From positions 1-64,000 of the forward strand of contig NZ_CABFMN010000078.1 in assembly GCF_901875635.1 (NCBI RefSeq): DNA of 64,000 bases. Reading direction: 5' to 3'. Numbering within the stretch: position 1 is the first letter of the stretch; every line of letters starts with the position of its first letter. Below, piece after piece: positions 40,965 through 50,183 of the stretch. The position numbers were made by a program, and so were the translations under genes. Under the pieces are notes generated by a model. That model did no database searches. It saw only the letters and a program-made list of their open reading frames with translations, and was not told where the DNA came from. Source of the stretch: Xylophilus ampelinus. GTDB taxonomy: Bacteria; Pseudomonadota; Gammaproteobacteria; Burkholderiales; Burkholderiaceae_C.

Positions 40965-41431
40965 GCGCCGCGTTCCGCACGCCGGCAGACCCGGTGCCCG
41001 GTTGCCCGCTCTGCGAAGCGGCGGGCGGGCGCCTGCTGTTCGACGGCCCGTCGTTCCGGCTGATCCATGCCGCGGAGGCCGGCTTCCCGGCCTTCTACCG
41101 CGTCGTCTGGCGCGACCATGCGCGTGAGTTCACCGACCTGACGCCCGACGATCGCGTGCTGTGCATGGAGGCCGTCGCCGCCCTGGAGCAGGCGCTGCGC
41201 GAGCACCTGGCCCCGACCAAGGTCAACGTCGCGGCGCTGGGCAACGCGGTGCCGCACCTGCACTGGCACGTCATCGCACGCTTCGACTGGGACAGCCACT
41301 TCCCGGCCCCTGTCTGGGCGCCAGCGCAGCGCGAGGTGCCGGCGCAGCGCCTGCAGGCCGTGCAGGCCCTGCTGCCGGCGGCCGAGGCGCAGATGGCAGC
41401 CCGGCTGGCGGCGCTCCGCGGCAGGGGCTGA
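40961..41431 (+). CDS. HIT-family protein
   Basis: This 156-residue histidine-triad protein is a nucleotide hydrolase/transferase-type enzyme. The triad motif is [10 protein letters not shown] near residue 93, and CPLCE at the N-terminus matches the short-cysteine form of the family. The GTG start overlaps the stop of the large dehydrogenase gene (GTGA), so they are translationally coupled. A functional link between the two is not obvious. Confidence 0.9.
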   Translation: MSAAFRTPADPVPGCPLCEAAGGRLLFDGPSFRLIHAAEAGFPAFYRVVWRDHAREFTDLTPDDRVLCMEAVAALEQALREHLAPTKVNVAALGNAVPHLHWHVIARFDWDSHFPAPVWAPAQREVPAQRLQAVQALLPAAEAQMAARLAALRGRG

Positions 41432-41527
41432 CCCTCGAAAGCGGGGCCTTTCGCCCAAGCTGGCAAGGTGCGTGCATGCGTGCACGCCCACCCGCCTTTC
41501 GCGCCGTCCCCCGTCCGCCTGACTCCC

Positions 41528-44119
41528 ATGTCCGTTCCCGTCGAAGATGTCCGCTCCGATCCCCTGCGCTGGGGTCCGACCTGGGCACGCCTGAAGCCCT
41601 GGCTGCTCGTTCTGCTGGGCGTGGCGCTGTGCGCCGCCGTGGGCCTGGCGCTGCATGCCACGCTGCGTGACGTGCAGTACGGCGCGATGATGGAGGCGGT
41701 CGAGGGCACGCATGCAGGCCGCATCGTGCTGGCGGTGGCGGCCACCGCGCTGAGCTACCTCATCCTGACGCGCTACGACGCTTCGGCCCTGGCCTATGCC
41801 CATGCAAAGGTCAGCGCCGCGGCTGTGCTGCTGACCTCCTTCGTGGCCTATGCGCTGTCCAACACCATCGGGCTCGGTCCGTTGACGGGCGGCGCCGTGC
41901 GCACGCGCCTGTACGCTGCGGCCGGCCTCACGCCGCATCAGATCGCGCAGGTGATCCTGTTCAATGCGGCGGCCTTCTTTCTCGGCATTTCCGCCTTCGG
42001 AGCGCTCGCCCTGTTGTGGGGCGCGTCGCAGGTCGCGCCGGTGCTGCACCTGCCGGCCGCGCTGCTGCAGGCCCTGGCGGCGCCGCTGCTGGCGGGCGTG
42101 GCGGTGTTCATCGGCCTGTGCGCGCGGCGCCGCGCGATCCAGATCGGCCCGCGCTGGTCGCTGCGCCTGCCGCCGGCGGGGCTGGCGTCGCGGCAACTGC
42201 TGATCTCGGCGCTGGAGCTATCGGCCTCGGCGGCGGCGCTGTGGGTGCTGCTGCCCGCGGAACGCATCCCGCTGCCGACCTTCGTGGTGTTCTATGCGAT
42301 GGCGGTCGCGGCGGCCATCGTCAGCCACGTGCCGGGCGGGCTGGGTGTGTTCGAGGCGGTGATGCTCCTGGTCTCGACCGATCATGTGCCCACCGAGGCG
42401 ATGCTGGGCGCGCTGCTGCTGTACCGAGGCATCTACTACATCCTGCCACTGGTCGTGGCCACGGCCATGCTGTTGACCTACGAGCTGCGCTCGGGCGTGG
42501 CGGCGCCCGTCGGCCGCGCGGCGGTGCGGCTCAGCCCGCGCCTGCTGGCGGCGCTCGCGCTGATCGCGGGCATCTGGCTGCTGGTGTCGGGCGTGACGCC
42601 CTTGACCGAGGACGCGCACGAGTTGCTGCGGACCCTGAACGTGCCGCTGCCGCTGATCGAGGCCTCGCATTTCCTGGGCAGCGTGGCCGGCCTGGGGTTG
42701 CTGCTGGTGGCGCGAGGCCTGTTCCACCGGCTCGACGCCGCGTGGTGGAGCGCCGTGGTGCTGAGCGGGGTGTCGGCCGTGTTGGCATTGCCCAAGGGCA
42801 TCGCGCTGAACGAGGCGGCGCTGTTGTCGGTGTTGGCGGTGCTGCTGCTGATCTCCAGGCGGCAGTTCGACCGGCCCTCGTCGCTGTTTTCCCAGCGCCT
42901 GGAGCCCGGCTGGCTGGTGGCGCTGGCGATCGTGCTGCTGGCCTGCGTGTCGGTGCTGATGTTCGCCTACCGCGAGGTCGTCTACGCCAACCGGCTGTGG
43001 TGGCAGTTCGAGCTGGACGCGGAAGCGCCGCGCTCCCTGCGCGCACTGCTCGGCGCCACGCTGGCCGGGCTGGCCTTCGGCCTGTGGCAACTCCTGCGCC
43101 CACCGGCCGGCCAGCCGCTGCCGGCCACCGCCGAGGAACTGGCGCGGGCGATGGCCATCGTGCGGTCCCAGCCCTTCGCCGAGGCGTGCATGGCTTATAC
43201 GGGCGACAAGTCCTTCCTGTTCTCGCCCTCGGGCAAGAGCTTCCTGATGTACGGCAAGCAGGGGCGCACCTGGGTATCGTTGTTCGGCCCCTTCGGCGAG
43301 CCGAGCGAAGGGGCCGACCTGGTCTGGCGTTTCGTCGAGACGGCCCAGGCCCACGGCGGCCGCCCGGCCTTCTACCAGGTGCGCCCGGCCAGCCTGCCGC
43401 TGTACCTGGACTGCGGGCTGCATGCCTTCAAGCTGGGCGAGTTCGCGCACATCGAGCTGCCGCAGTTCAACCTCAAGGGCGCCCGGCGCGCCAACCTGCG
43501 TTCCGGTGTGAACCGCGGCGAGCGCGAAGGCCTGGGCTTCGAGGTCGTGCGGCCGCCTGCCGTGGCACCGCTGCTGGACGAACTGCAGCAGGTGTCGGAC
43601 GCCTGGCTGCAGCGGCATGCCGCGCGCGAGAAGGCCTTCTCGGTCGGCCGCTTCGACCGCGCGTACCTGGCGCACCTGCCGGTCGCCATCGTGCGCAGCA
43701 GGGAGGGCCGCATCGTCGCCTTTGCCAACCTGCTGGTGGCCGGCGGCGCCCACGAGGCCGGCGTCGACCTCATGCGCTTCGGCGCGGATGCGCCGCCGGG
43801 CGCCATGGACTTCCTTTTCGCCAAGGTGCTGCTGCACTTGCAGGCCGAGGGCTTCGAGCGCTTCGGCCTGGGCATGGCGCCGATGGCCGGCATGGCTCGG
43901 CGCAGGCGCGCGCCGAGCTGGCAGCGCCTGGGTCGCCTGCTGTTCAATCACGGCGAGCGCTTCTACCAGTTCCGCGGCTTGCACAGCTTCAAGGACAAAT
44001 TCGAGCCGGCGTGGGAGGCGCGCTACCTCGCGTCGCCCGGCGGGCTCTCGCCGCTGCTGGTGCTGATGGACCTGGCGGCGCTTATCGGCGACGGATCGCG
44101 CAAGGGAACGGTGGCATGA
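41528..44119 (+). CDS. mprF: Bifunctional lysylphosphatidylglycerol synthetase/flippase
   Basis: The 863-residue protein has an N-terminal flippase region with about fourteen membrane helices (residues about 20-530, including LTSFVAYALSNTIGLGPLTG and SHVPGGLGVFE). A C-terminal DUF2156 aminoacyl-transferase domain follows (about 555-855, with GDKSFLFSPSGKSFLMYG and LRSGVNRGEREG). MprF transfers lysine (or alanine) from tRNA to phosphatidylglycerol and moves the product to the outer leaflet, lowering surface charge. ATG at 41528 is the natural start. The stop overlaps the next gene (ATGA), an AcvB-type hydrolase. Confidence 0.93.
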   Translation: MSVPVEDVRSDPLRWGPTWARLKPWLLVLLGVALCAAVGLALHATLRDVQYGAMMEAVEGTHAGRIVLAVAATALSYLILTRYDASALAYAHAKVSAAAVLLTSFVAYALSNTIGLGPLTGGAVRTRLYAAAGLTPHQIAQVILFNAAAFFLGISAFGALALLWGASQVAPVLHLPAALLQALAAPLLAGVAVFIGLCARRRAIQIGPRWSLRLPPAGLASRQLLISALELSASAAALWVLLPAERIPLPTFVVFYAMAVAAAIVSHVPGGLGVFEAVMLLVSTDHVPTEAMLGALLLYRGIYYILPLVVATAMLLTYELRSGVAAPVGRAAVRLSPRLLAALALIAGIWLLVSGVTPLTEDAHELLRTLNVPLPLIEASHFLGSVAGLGLLLVARGLFHRLDAAWWSAVVLSGVSAVLALPKGIALNEAALLSVLAVLLLISRRQFDRPSSLFSQRLEPGWLVALAIVLLACVSVLMFAYREVVYANRLWWQFELDAEAPRSLRALLGATLAGLAFGLWQLLRPPAGQPLPATAEELARAMAIVRSQPFAEACMAYTGDKSFLFSPSGKSFLMYGKQGRTWVSLFGPFGEPSEGADLVWRFVETAQAHGGRPAFYQVRPASLPLYLDCGLHAFKLGEFAHIELPQFNLKGARRANLRSGVNRGEREGLGFEVVRPPAVAPLLDELQQVSDAWLQRHAAREKAFSVGRFDRAYLAHLPVAIVRSREGRIVAFANLLVAGGAHEAGVDLMRFGADAPPGAMDFLFAKVLLHLQAEGFERFGLGMAPMAGMARRRRAPSWQRLGRLLFNHGERFYQFRGLHSFKDKFEPAWEARYLASPGGLSPLLVLMDLAALIGDGSRKGTVA

Positions 44120-45531
44120 CGCAGGGGAATTTCGCAAGGACACGGGCACGCATGCTGTTCCTGGCCCTGTGCTGCACGTTGGGCGGCGTGGCGCAGGCGC
44201 AGGGCATCCCCGCCGCAACCGTGAGCACCCTCTCGCGCGGGGTGATGTTCAAGGACGTGCAGATCCACCGTCCGGCGGGCACGATCCAGCAGTTCGTGCT
44301 GCTGCTGACCGCGGGCACACGGCCCTCGCCGCGCGAGCAGGCGATGCTGCAGTCGCTGCTGGGCAGGCAGGCCCTGGTGGCGGTGGTGCCCTATTCGGCG
44401 CTGTACGCCCGCATGGCCGGCGAGAGCCAGCGCGACCAGTGCGTGACCGCGCCCGGCACCGTCGAGGACTTCGCGCGTTACGTGCAGGCCTACGAGAAGC
44501 TGCCGTCGTACATCCAGCCCATCCTGGTGGGCAGCGGCGAGGCAGGCGGCTTCGTCTATGCGACCCTGGCGCAGACGAAGGCCAAAGCCTTCACCGGCGG
44601 CCTCTCGCTGGACTTCTGCCCGCGCACCGCACCCCCGATGCCGATGTGCCCGGTGGGCAGCCTGCGCGCCCAGGCATCGCCGGGCGTGCAGGAGCTGGAA
44701 GCCGGCGGCGCGCTCCCATCGCCGTGGACGGCATTGACCACCGATCCCCGGGCGGCTTGCACGGGCGCAGCGCAGGGCTTCGTGCAGCGCGTGCCCGGCG
44801 CGCGCTGGGCATCGCCCACGCCGGCCGCCGGCGCCGATGCCTTGCCGACCGGTTTCGACGCCGCGGTCGACGCATTGGCGGCGCAGCGGGCGCCGCTGGC
44901 GGTGCCGCCGGCCGAGGTGGCTGGCATCCCGGTCACCGAAGTGCCCGTGGCCCGGGGCGGTGCGCGCTTCGCGGTGCTGGTCTCGGGCGATGGCGGTTGG
45001 GCCGACATCGACAAGAAGATCGCCGCCGCGCTGGCGCGCGACGGCGTGCCGGTGGTGGGCGTCGATTCGCTGCGCTACTTCTGGACTGCGCGCAAGCCCG
45101 AAGGCGTGGCCCAGGACCTGGACCGCGTCGTGCGCTACTACGCCCATCGCTGGCAGCGCAGCGAGGTGATCCTGATCGGCTATTCGCAGGGCGCCGACGT
45201 GCTGCCCTTCGCCATCAACCGGCTGCCGGAGCCCACGCGCGACATGGTGCGGCTCACCGTGCTCATCGGGCCGGGCCACAAGGCCTCCTTCGAGTTCCAC
45301 GTGACCAACTGGATCGGCAAGAGCGGCGACCAGCCCATCGCCCCCGAGGCGCGCCGGCTCAAGGCCGCCGACACACTGTGCATCTACGGCACGGACGAGA
45401 AGTCCGATTCGCTATGCCCGGGACTCGCGCCGGCCCATGCGCAGGTGATCGGCATCCAGGGCGGGCACCACCTGGACGGCAACTACGACGGCCTGGCGGC
45501 ACGCATCCTGGCCGCGGTGCCCGCGCGCTGA
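44116..45531 (+). CDS. AcvB/VirJ-family lysylphosphatidylglycerol hydrolase
   Basis: This 471-residue periplasmic protein has a signal peptide (ending about GVAQAQG) and a C-terminal VirJ alpha/beta-hydrolase domain (about 260-470) with the motifs VLVSGDGGWADID and GYSQGADVLPF, and a late histidine in IQGGHHLDG. The length is that of chromosomal AcvB rather than the shorter plasmid VirJ. In Agrobacterium, acvB lies beside the mprF homologue lpiA and hydrolyses lysyl-phosphatidylglycerol. The same overlapping order here supports that role. Confidence 0.9.
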   Translation: MTQGNFARTRARMLFLALCCTLGGVAQAQGIPAATVSTLSRGVMFKDVQIHRPAGTIQQFVLLLTAGTRPSPREQAMLQSLLGRQALVAVVPYSALYARMAGESQRDQCVTAPGTVEDFARYVQAYEKLPSYIQPILVGSGEAGGFVYATLAQTKAKAFTGGLSLDFCPRTAPPMPMCPVGSLRAQASPGVQELEAGGALPSPWTALTTDPRAACTGAAQGFVQRVPGARWASPTPAAGADALPTGFDAAVDALAAQRAPLAVPPAEVAGIPVTEVPVARGGARFAVLVSGDGGWADIDKKIAAALARDGVPVVGVDSLRYFWTARKPEGVAQDLDRVVRYYAHRWQRSEVILIGYSQGADVLPFAINRLPEPTRDMVRLTVLIGPGHKASFEFHVTNWIGKSGDQPIAPEARRLKAADTLCIYGTDEKSDSLCPGLAPAHAQVIGIQGGHHLDGNYDGLAARILAAVPAR

Positions 45532-45597
45532 CAGGTCGGCCGGGGCCGATGCGCGGCATACTCGGCGGCCCCGAAGCCCCTTCCGGATCAACGACCC

Positions 45598-46008
45598 ATG
45601 GCAGGCCTCCAAGCCGGCGCACCGACGCCCACCGCACTCACCCTTCACGGCCAGTCGCACGTGCTGGAGATCGCGTTCTCCGACGGCGCGAGCTTCCGCA
45701 TCCCCTTCGAGCTGCTGCGCGTGTGCTCGCCTTCGGCCGAGGTGCAGGGCCACGGGCCCGGCCAGGAGACCCTGCAGACCGGCAAGCGCGAGGTCGAGGT
45801 GGTCGACCTGCAGCCGGTGGGCCATTACGCGGTGCAGCCCACCTTCAGCGACGGTCATGCGAGCGGCATCTACTCATGGGCGCTGCTGTACGAGCTGGGC
45901 AGCCGGCAGGACGAACTCTGGGCCGACTACCTGCGCCGCCTGGCCAAGGCGGGCGTGGACCGCGACGCACCGATGCCGATGCGCAGCGGCCATGGCTGCA
46001 GCCACTGA
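45598..46008 (+). CDS. DUF971 (gamma-butyrobetaine hydroxylase N-like) protein
   Basis: This 136-residue protein of the DUF971 family is recognised by LRVCSPSAEVQGHG and GHYAVQPTFSDGHASGIYSWALLYEL. Related small domains bind metal in gamma-butyrobetaine hydroxylase and in Fe-S assembly proteins. A short role in Fe-S cluster biology is suspected for stand-alone members but unproved. A CATACT hexamer at 45557 may be its -10. It is followed by a dispersed repeat and then ubiE, as in related genomes. Confidence 0.88.
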   Translation: MAGLQAGAPTPTALTLHGQSHVLEIAFSDGASFRIPFELLRVCSPSAEVQGHGPGQETLQTGKREVEVVDLQPVGHYAVQPTFSDGHASGIYSWALLYELGSRQDELWADYLRRLAKAGVDRDAPMPMRSGHGCSH

Positions 46009-46033
46009 GCACCGCGTGGGTGTGGCAGCTGTC

Positions 46034-46090
46034 TGCTATGAAATTCATAGCTGCTCGCGCCCTGCTGGTGGGCGGTGCGGGCCGATTCGG
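46034..46090 (+). repeat. Dispersed Comamonadaceae-type repeat, copy 6
   Basis: GCTATGAAATTCATAGC is the palindromic end; GCTCGCGCCCTGC, GGGCGG and GGGCCGATTCGG complete the copy. It lies in the 170-base gap between the DUF971 gene and ubiE. Confidence 0.8.
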
Positions 46091-46178
46091 CTCGAAACTT
46101 TCCTCCATGCAATGACCGCCGCATCGGCAAGGTCGTCCACCTTGCACTTCGAACATCCGACCTAACATCCCTATCGTC

Positions 46179-46910
46179 ATGAGCACCACCCACTTCGGCT
46201 TCGAATCCGTCGACGAGAACGACAAAGCCCGCCGCGTGCGCGGCGTGTTCGATTCCGTGGCCTCGCGCTACGACGTGATGAACGACCTCATGTCGATGGG
46301 CCTGCACCGCGCGTGGAAGGCCTACACCGTCATGGTCGCCAACGTGCGCGAGGGCTCCAAGGTACTCGACATCGCCGGCGGCACCGGCGACCTGGCCCTG
46401 GCCTTCGCGAAGAGCGTGGGCGCCAGCGGCGAGGTGGTGCACACCGACATCAACGAGGCCATGCTGCGCACCGGCCGCGACCGGCTGATCGACGCCGGCG
46501 TGGTGCTGCCCACGATGGTCTGCGACGCCGAGAAGCTGCCCTTTCCCGACAACCACTTCGATGTCGTGACGGTGGCCTTCGGCCTGCGCAACATGACGCA
46601 CAAGGACGCGGCGATCAAGGAAATGAACCGGGTGCTCAAGCCGCGCGGCAAGCTGCTGGTGCTGGAGTTCTCTCAGGTCGCGCAGCCGCTGCGCAAGGCC
46701 TACGACTGGTATTCGTTCAAGGTGCTGCCGCGCCTGGGCAAGATGGTCGCGGGCGATGCCGACAGCTACCGCTACCTGGCCGAATCGATCCGGATGCACC
46801 CCGGCCAGGAAGAGCTCAAGACCCTCATGAAGGAGGGCGGTTTCGGACATGTGGACTATCACAACATGACTGGCGGAGTGGTCGCCCTGCATGTTGGAAT
46901 CAAGTGCTAG
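46179..46910 (+). CDS. ubiE: Ubiquinone/menaquinone C-methyltransferase
   Basis: This 243-residue SAM-dependent methyltransferase carries out the C2-methylation step of ubiquinone synthesis. The N-terminus [21 protein letters not shown] and [13 protein letters not shown], the SAM motif [12 protein letters not shown] and [12 protein letters not shown] are diagnostic. It is followed by a Tim44-like gene, then ubiJ and ubiB, a conserved ubiquinone block. Confidence 0.96.
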   Translation: MSTTHFGFESVDENDKARRVRGVFDSVASRYDVMNDLMSMGLHRAWKAYTVMVANVREGSKVLDIAGGTGDLALAFAKSVGASGEVVHTDINEAMLRTGRDRLIDAGVVLPTMVCDAEKLPFPDNHFDVVTVAFGLRNMTHKDAAIKEMNRVLKPRGKLLVLEFSQVAQPLRKAYDWYSFKVLPRLGKMVAGDADSYRYLAESIRMHPGQEELKTLMKEGGFGHVDYHNMTGGVVALHVGIKC

Positions 46911-46936
46911 ACGACGACGTTCGAGGAGACGTGACG

Positions 46937-47944
46937 ATGAAAAGAAATCTTTGGGCCGTGTTGCTCGTGTGTGCCTCGGTGGCACTCGTGAGCCTGGATG
47001 CCGATGCCAAGCGCATGGGCGGTGGCAAGTCCTTCGGACGCCAGTCGAACAACGTGACCCAGCGCGAGGCGACGCCGCCGGCCGCACCCGGCGCACCGAC
47101 GCAGAACGCGACCAACAGCGCTGCCGCGGCCAAGCCCGCAACGGCCGCGCCCGGCGCACAGGCGCCGCGCCGTCCCTGGGCCGGCATCCTCGGCGGCCTG
47201 GCGGCCGGCCTCGGCCTGGCCTGGCTCGCCAACTCGCTGGGCCTGGGCGCAGGCTTCGCCAACATGCTGCTGATCGGCCTGCTGGTGCTGGCGGCCGTCA
47301 TGGTCTGGCGCATGTTCAGCAACCGCGGCCGCCAGTCGCAGACCGGCAACCTGGCCTTCCAGGGCGTGGGTGGCGCTGCGGATGCGCGTGCACCGGCGCA
47401 GTACAGCCCGAACAACGTCGGCAACGACGCGTCGGCCCGTCCTTGGGAACGCAACACCGCGGCCTTCGACGCCAGCGCGCCGGCGGCCACCGGCCACTCG
47501 GCACTGGGCGGCACGGGTGTGTCGATCGGCTCGGCGCTGTCGGGCGCGCAGGGCTGGGGGGTGCCGCAGGGTTTCGACGTGGATGGCTTCCTCACCGCGG
47601 CCAAGCGCAATTTCGTGACGCTGCAGGACGCCTGGGACCGCGCCGACATCGGCACGCTGCGCTCGATGATGACCGACGGCATGGTCGACGAGATCCGCTC
47701 GCAGCTCGGCGAGCGCGAACGGTCCTCGGGCGGGCAGCCCAACAAGACCGAGGTGGTCATGCTCGACGCCAAGCTGCTGGGCATCGAGGAGCTGCCCGAC
47801 GCCTACCTGGCCAGCGTGGAGTTCTCCGGCATGATCCGCGAGGATGCCTCGGCCGGCCCGGCACCGTTCCGCGAGGTGTGGAACATGAGCAAGCCGACCT
47901 ATGGCGGCGGCTGGCTGGTGGCGGGCGTCCAGGCCCTGCAATAA
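46937..47944 (+). CDS. Tim44-like domain membrane protein
   Basis: The 335-residue protein has a signal-like N-terminus (MKRNLWAVLLVCASVALVS), a Gly/Ala/Pro-rich segment and two membrane helices (about 80-115, including GGLAAGLGLAWLANSLG). A C-terminal Tim44-like domain (about 205-335, with GFDVDGFLTAAKRNFVTLQ) follows. Bacterial Tim44-like proteins sit between ubiE and ubiJ-ubiB in many betaproteobacteria. Their function is not firmly known. Confidence 0.88.
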   Translation: MKRNLWAVLLVCASVALVSLDADAKRMGGGKSFGRQSNNVTQREATPPAAPGAPTQNATNSAAAAKPATAAPGAQAPRRPWAGILGGLAAGLGLAWLANSLGLGAGFANMLLIGLLVLAAVMVWRMFSNRGRQSQTGNLAFQGVGGAADARAPAQYSPNNVGNDASARPWERNTAAFDASAPAATGHSALGGTGVSIGSALSGAQGWGVPQGFDVDGFLTAAKRNFVTLQDAWDRADIGTLRSMMTDGMVDEIRSQLGERERSSGGQPNKTEVVMLDAKLLGIEELPDAYLASVEFSGMIREDASAGPAPFREVWNMSKPTYGGGWLVAGVQALQ

Positions 47945-47990
47945 GCCCGGAGCATCGCTTGACGTGCACCGCCACTGCGGTGCCAAGCCG

Positions 47991-47996
47991 GATAAT
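47991..47996 (+). promoter_or_regulatory. -10-like hexamer implying a leaderless ubiJ mRNA
   Basis: GATAAT ends six bases before the ATG at 48003, so transcription from it would start on or next to the start codon. A TTGACG at 47959 is 26 bases away, too far for a standard -35. Confidence 0.35.
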
Positions 47997-48002
47997 GGGG
48001 AC

Positions 48003-48563
48003 ATGGCCACACCATCGTCCCCATTCGCTTTTCTGGAAGAGTTCGCCGCCCGCGTCGGCGAGCGCCTGCAGCCGCCGGCCTGGGCCATCCACGAGGTGCA
48101 GCACCGCGCGGTGCTGTTCATCAACCATGTGCTGCAGCAGGAGCCCGAGGCGCAGGACCGCCTGGCCCGGCAGCAGGGCCGCGTGGTGCTGGTGCAGTGG
48201 CGCAAGATCCAGGTGCGCGTGGTCGCCACCCCGGCCGGGCTGCTCGACCTGGCGCCCGAGACCGCGGTTCCCGACCTCACCCTGACCGTCACCGAAGCCT
48301 CGCCGCTGGCCCTTGCCGGCGCCACGCTGCGCGGCAACAAGCCCGCCGTGCAGATCGAAGGCGACGTGCAGCTCGCGGCCGAGATCAACTGGCTGGTCGA
48401 CCACGTCCGCTGGGACGTCGAGGACGACCTGGCGCGGCTCATCGGCGATGCGCCGGCGCACGCCATCGGCACCGCGGCGCGCCGCGTGAACGGCGCGCTG
48501 CGCGAGTTCATCGACAAGGCGGCGAAGCCGCGGTCGGACCGCCCGAAGAGCAGCGCCGAATGA
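48003..48563 (+). CDS. ubiJ: Ubiquinone biosynthesis accessory protein UbiJ (SCP2 domain)
   Basis: This 186-residue protein has the SCP2 lipid-binding fold of UbiJ (YigP), which acts with UbiK and the Ubi complex to present polyprenyl intermediates. The N-terminal part ([20 protein letters not shown]) and [21 protein letters not shown] are family-like, and a C-terminal helix follows ([23 protein letters not shown] in the protein, about 120-142). The stop overlaps the ubiB ATG by four bases (ATGA), a strong context argument. Confidence 0.88.
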   Translation: MATPSSPFAFLEEFAARVGERLQPPAWAIHEVQHRAVLFINHVLQQEPEAQDRLARQQGRVVLVQWRKIQVRVVATPAGLLDLAPETAVPDLTLTVTEASPLALAGATLRGNKPAVQIEGDVQLAAEINWLVDHVRWDVEDDLARLIGDAPAHAIGTAARRVNGALREFIDKAAKPRSDRPKSSAE

Positions 48564-50125
48564 CGCGCTTCACGCGCGGCATCTTCATCGTCTGGGTCGC
48601 ACTGCGCTACGGCCTGGACGAGCTCGTCCTCACCAGCTTCCAGAAGCCCTGGCTGCGCGTGCTGGCGAGTGTGGTCTCGGTCGGCCGCAACCTCGACGCG
48701 CCGCGCGGTCAGCGGCTGCGCGAGGCCCTGGAGCGGCTGGGGCCGATCTTCGTCAAGTTCGGCCAGGTGCTCTCCACGCGCCGCGACCTGCTGCCGCCGG
48801 ACATCGCCGACGAACTGGCGTGGCTGCAGGATCGGGTGCCGCCCTTCGATTCCGCGATCGCCATCGCCACCATCGAGCGCGCCTTCAAGCGGCCGGTGGG
48901 CGAAATCTTCGAGCAGTTCGACGCCAAGCCAGTGGCCAGCGCCTCGATCGCGCAGGTGCACTTCGCCACGCTGCGCGACCCGCACGGCGGCATCCGTGAG
49001 GTGGCGGTCAAGGTGCTGCGCCCCGGCATGCGCGGCGTGATCGACAAGGACCTCGCGCTCATGGCGATGATGGCCGGCTGGGTCGAGAAGGCCTCGGCCG
49101 ATGGCAAGCGCCTGAAACCCCGCCAGGTGGTGGCCGAGTTCGACAAGTACCTGCACGACGAGCTCGACCTGGTGCGCGAGGCGGCCAACGCCGCCCAGTT
49201 GCGCCGCAACATGGCCTCCCTGGACATGCTGCTGATCCCGGAGATGTTCTGGGATCTCTGCCACGAGGAAGTCATGGTGATGGAGCGCATGCACGGCGTG
49301 CCCATTGCCCAGCTGGACCGCCTGCGCGCGGCGGGCGTCGACATCCCCAAGCTGGCGCGTGATGGCGTCACCATCTTCTTCACCCAGGTGTTCCGTGACG
49401 GCTTCTTCCATGCCGACATGCACCCCGGGAACATCCAGGTCAGCCTCGCGCCCGAGACCTTCGGGCGTTATATCTCGCTGGACTTCGGCATCGTCGGCAC
49501 GCTGACCGAGTCCGACAAGGAGTACCTGGCGCAGAACTTCGCCGCCTTCTTCCGCCGCGACTACAAGCGCGTGGCCGAGCTGCACCTGGAAAGCGGCTGG
49601 GTGCCCGAAGGCACGCGCGTGGACGAGCTCGAAGGCGCCATCCGCACCGTGTGCGAGCCGTATTTCGACCGGCCGCTCAGGGAGATCTCGCTGGGCATGG
49701 TGCTGATGCGCCTGTTCCAGACCTCGCGCCGCTTCCACGTCGAGATCCAGCCCCAACTGGTGCTGCTGCAGAAGACATTGCTGAACATCGAGGGCCTGGG
49801 TCGCCAGCTCGACCCCGAACTCGACCTGTGGCACACGGCCAAGCCTTTCCTGGAGAAGTGGATGGCCGACCAGATCGGCCCGCGCAAGCTGTGGGAGCAG
49901 CTGCGCGCCGAGGCGCCGCGCTACGCCAAGCTGCTGCCGCAGCTGCCGCGCCTGCTGCACGACTACCTCGAGCACCGGCCCGCCGACCACCGCCGCGAGC
50001 TGCTCGAACTGCTGGCCGCGCAGAAGCGCACCAACCGACTGCTGCAGGGCATCATCTACGCTGGCATAGGTTTTGTATTGGGTTTGATCCTGATCCAGGT
50101 GCTGCTGCGCGTGGCCCTGTTCTGA
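48560..50125 (+). CDS. ubiB: Ubiquinone biosynthesis regulatory protein kinase-like UbiB
   Basis: This 521-residue ADCK/UbiB-family protein is an atypical kinase-like ATPase needed for ubiquinone synthesis. It carries the KxGQ motif ([16 protein letters not shown]), the nucleotide-loop region SIAQVHFA, the lysine in VAVKVLRPG and the metal/Asp motifs [11 protein letters not shown] and DFGIVG. Two C-terminal membrane helices (one near [20 protein letters not shown], about 495-515) anchor it. It is coupled to ubiJ through an ATGA overlap. Confidence 0.95.
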   Translation: MTRFTRGIFIVWVALRYGLDELVLTSFQKPWLRVLASVVSVGRNLDAPRGQRLREALERLGPIFVKFGQVLSTRRDLLPPDIADELAWLQDRVPPFDSAIAIATIERAFKRPVGEIFEQFDAKPVASASIAQVHFATLRDPHGGIREVAVKVLRPGMRGVIDKDLALMAMMAGWVEKASADGKRLKPRQVVAEFDKYLHDELDLVREAANAAQLRRNMASLDMLLIPEMFWDLCHEEVMVMERMHGVPIAQLDRLRAAGVDIPKLARDGVTIFFTQVFRDGFFHADMHPGNIQVSLAPETFGRYISLDFGIVGTLTESDKEYLAQNFAAFFRRDYKRVAELHLESGWVPEGTRVDELEGAIRTVCEPYFDRPLREISLGMVLMRLFQTSRRFHVEIQPQLVLLQKTLLNIEGLGRQLDPELDLWHTAKPFLEKWMADQIGPRKLWEQLRAEAPRYAKLLPQLPRLLHDYLEHRPADHRRELLELLAAQKRTNRLLQGIIYAGIGFVLGLILIQVLLRVALF

Positions 50126-50183
50126 GCCTTCTTTTCCTTCCGCTTTCCGCCCTGTCCCCGCACGCTCCGAGGAGAACACTGCC

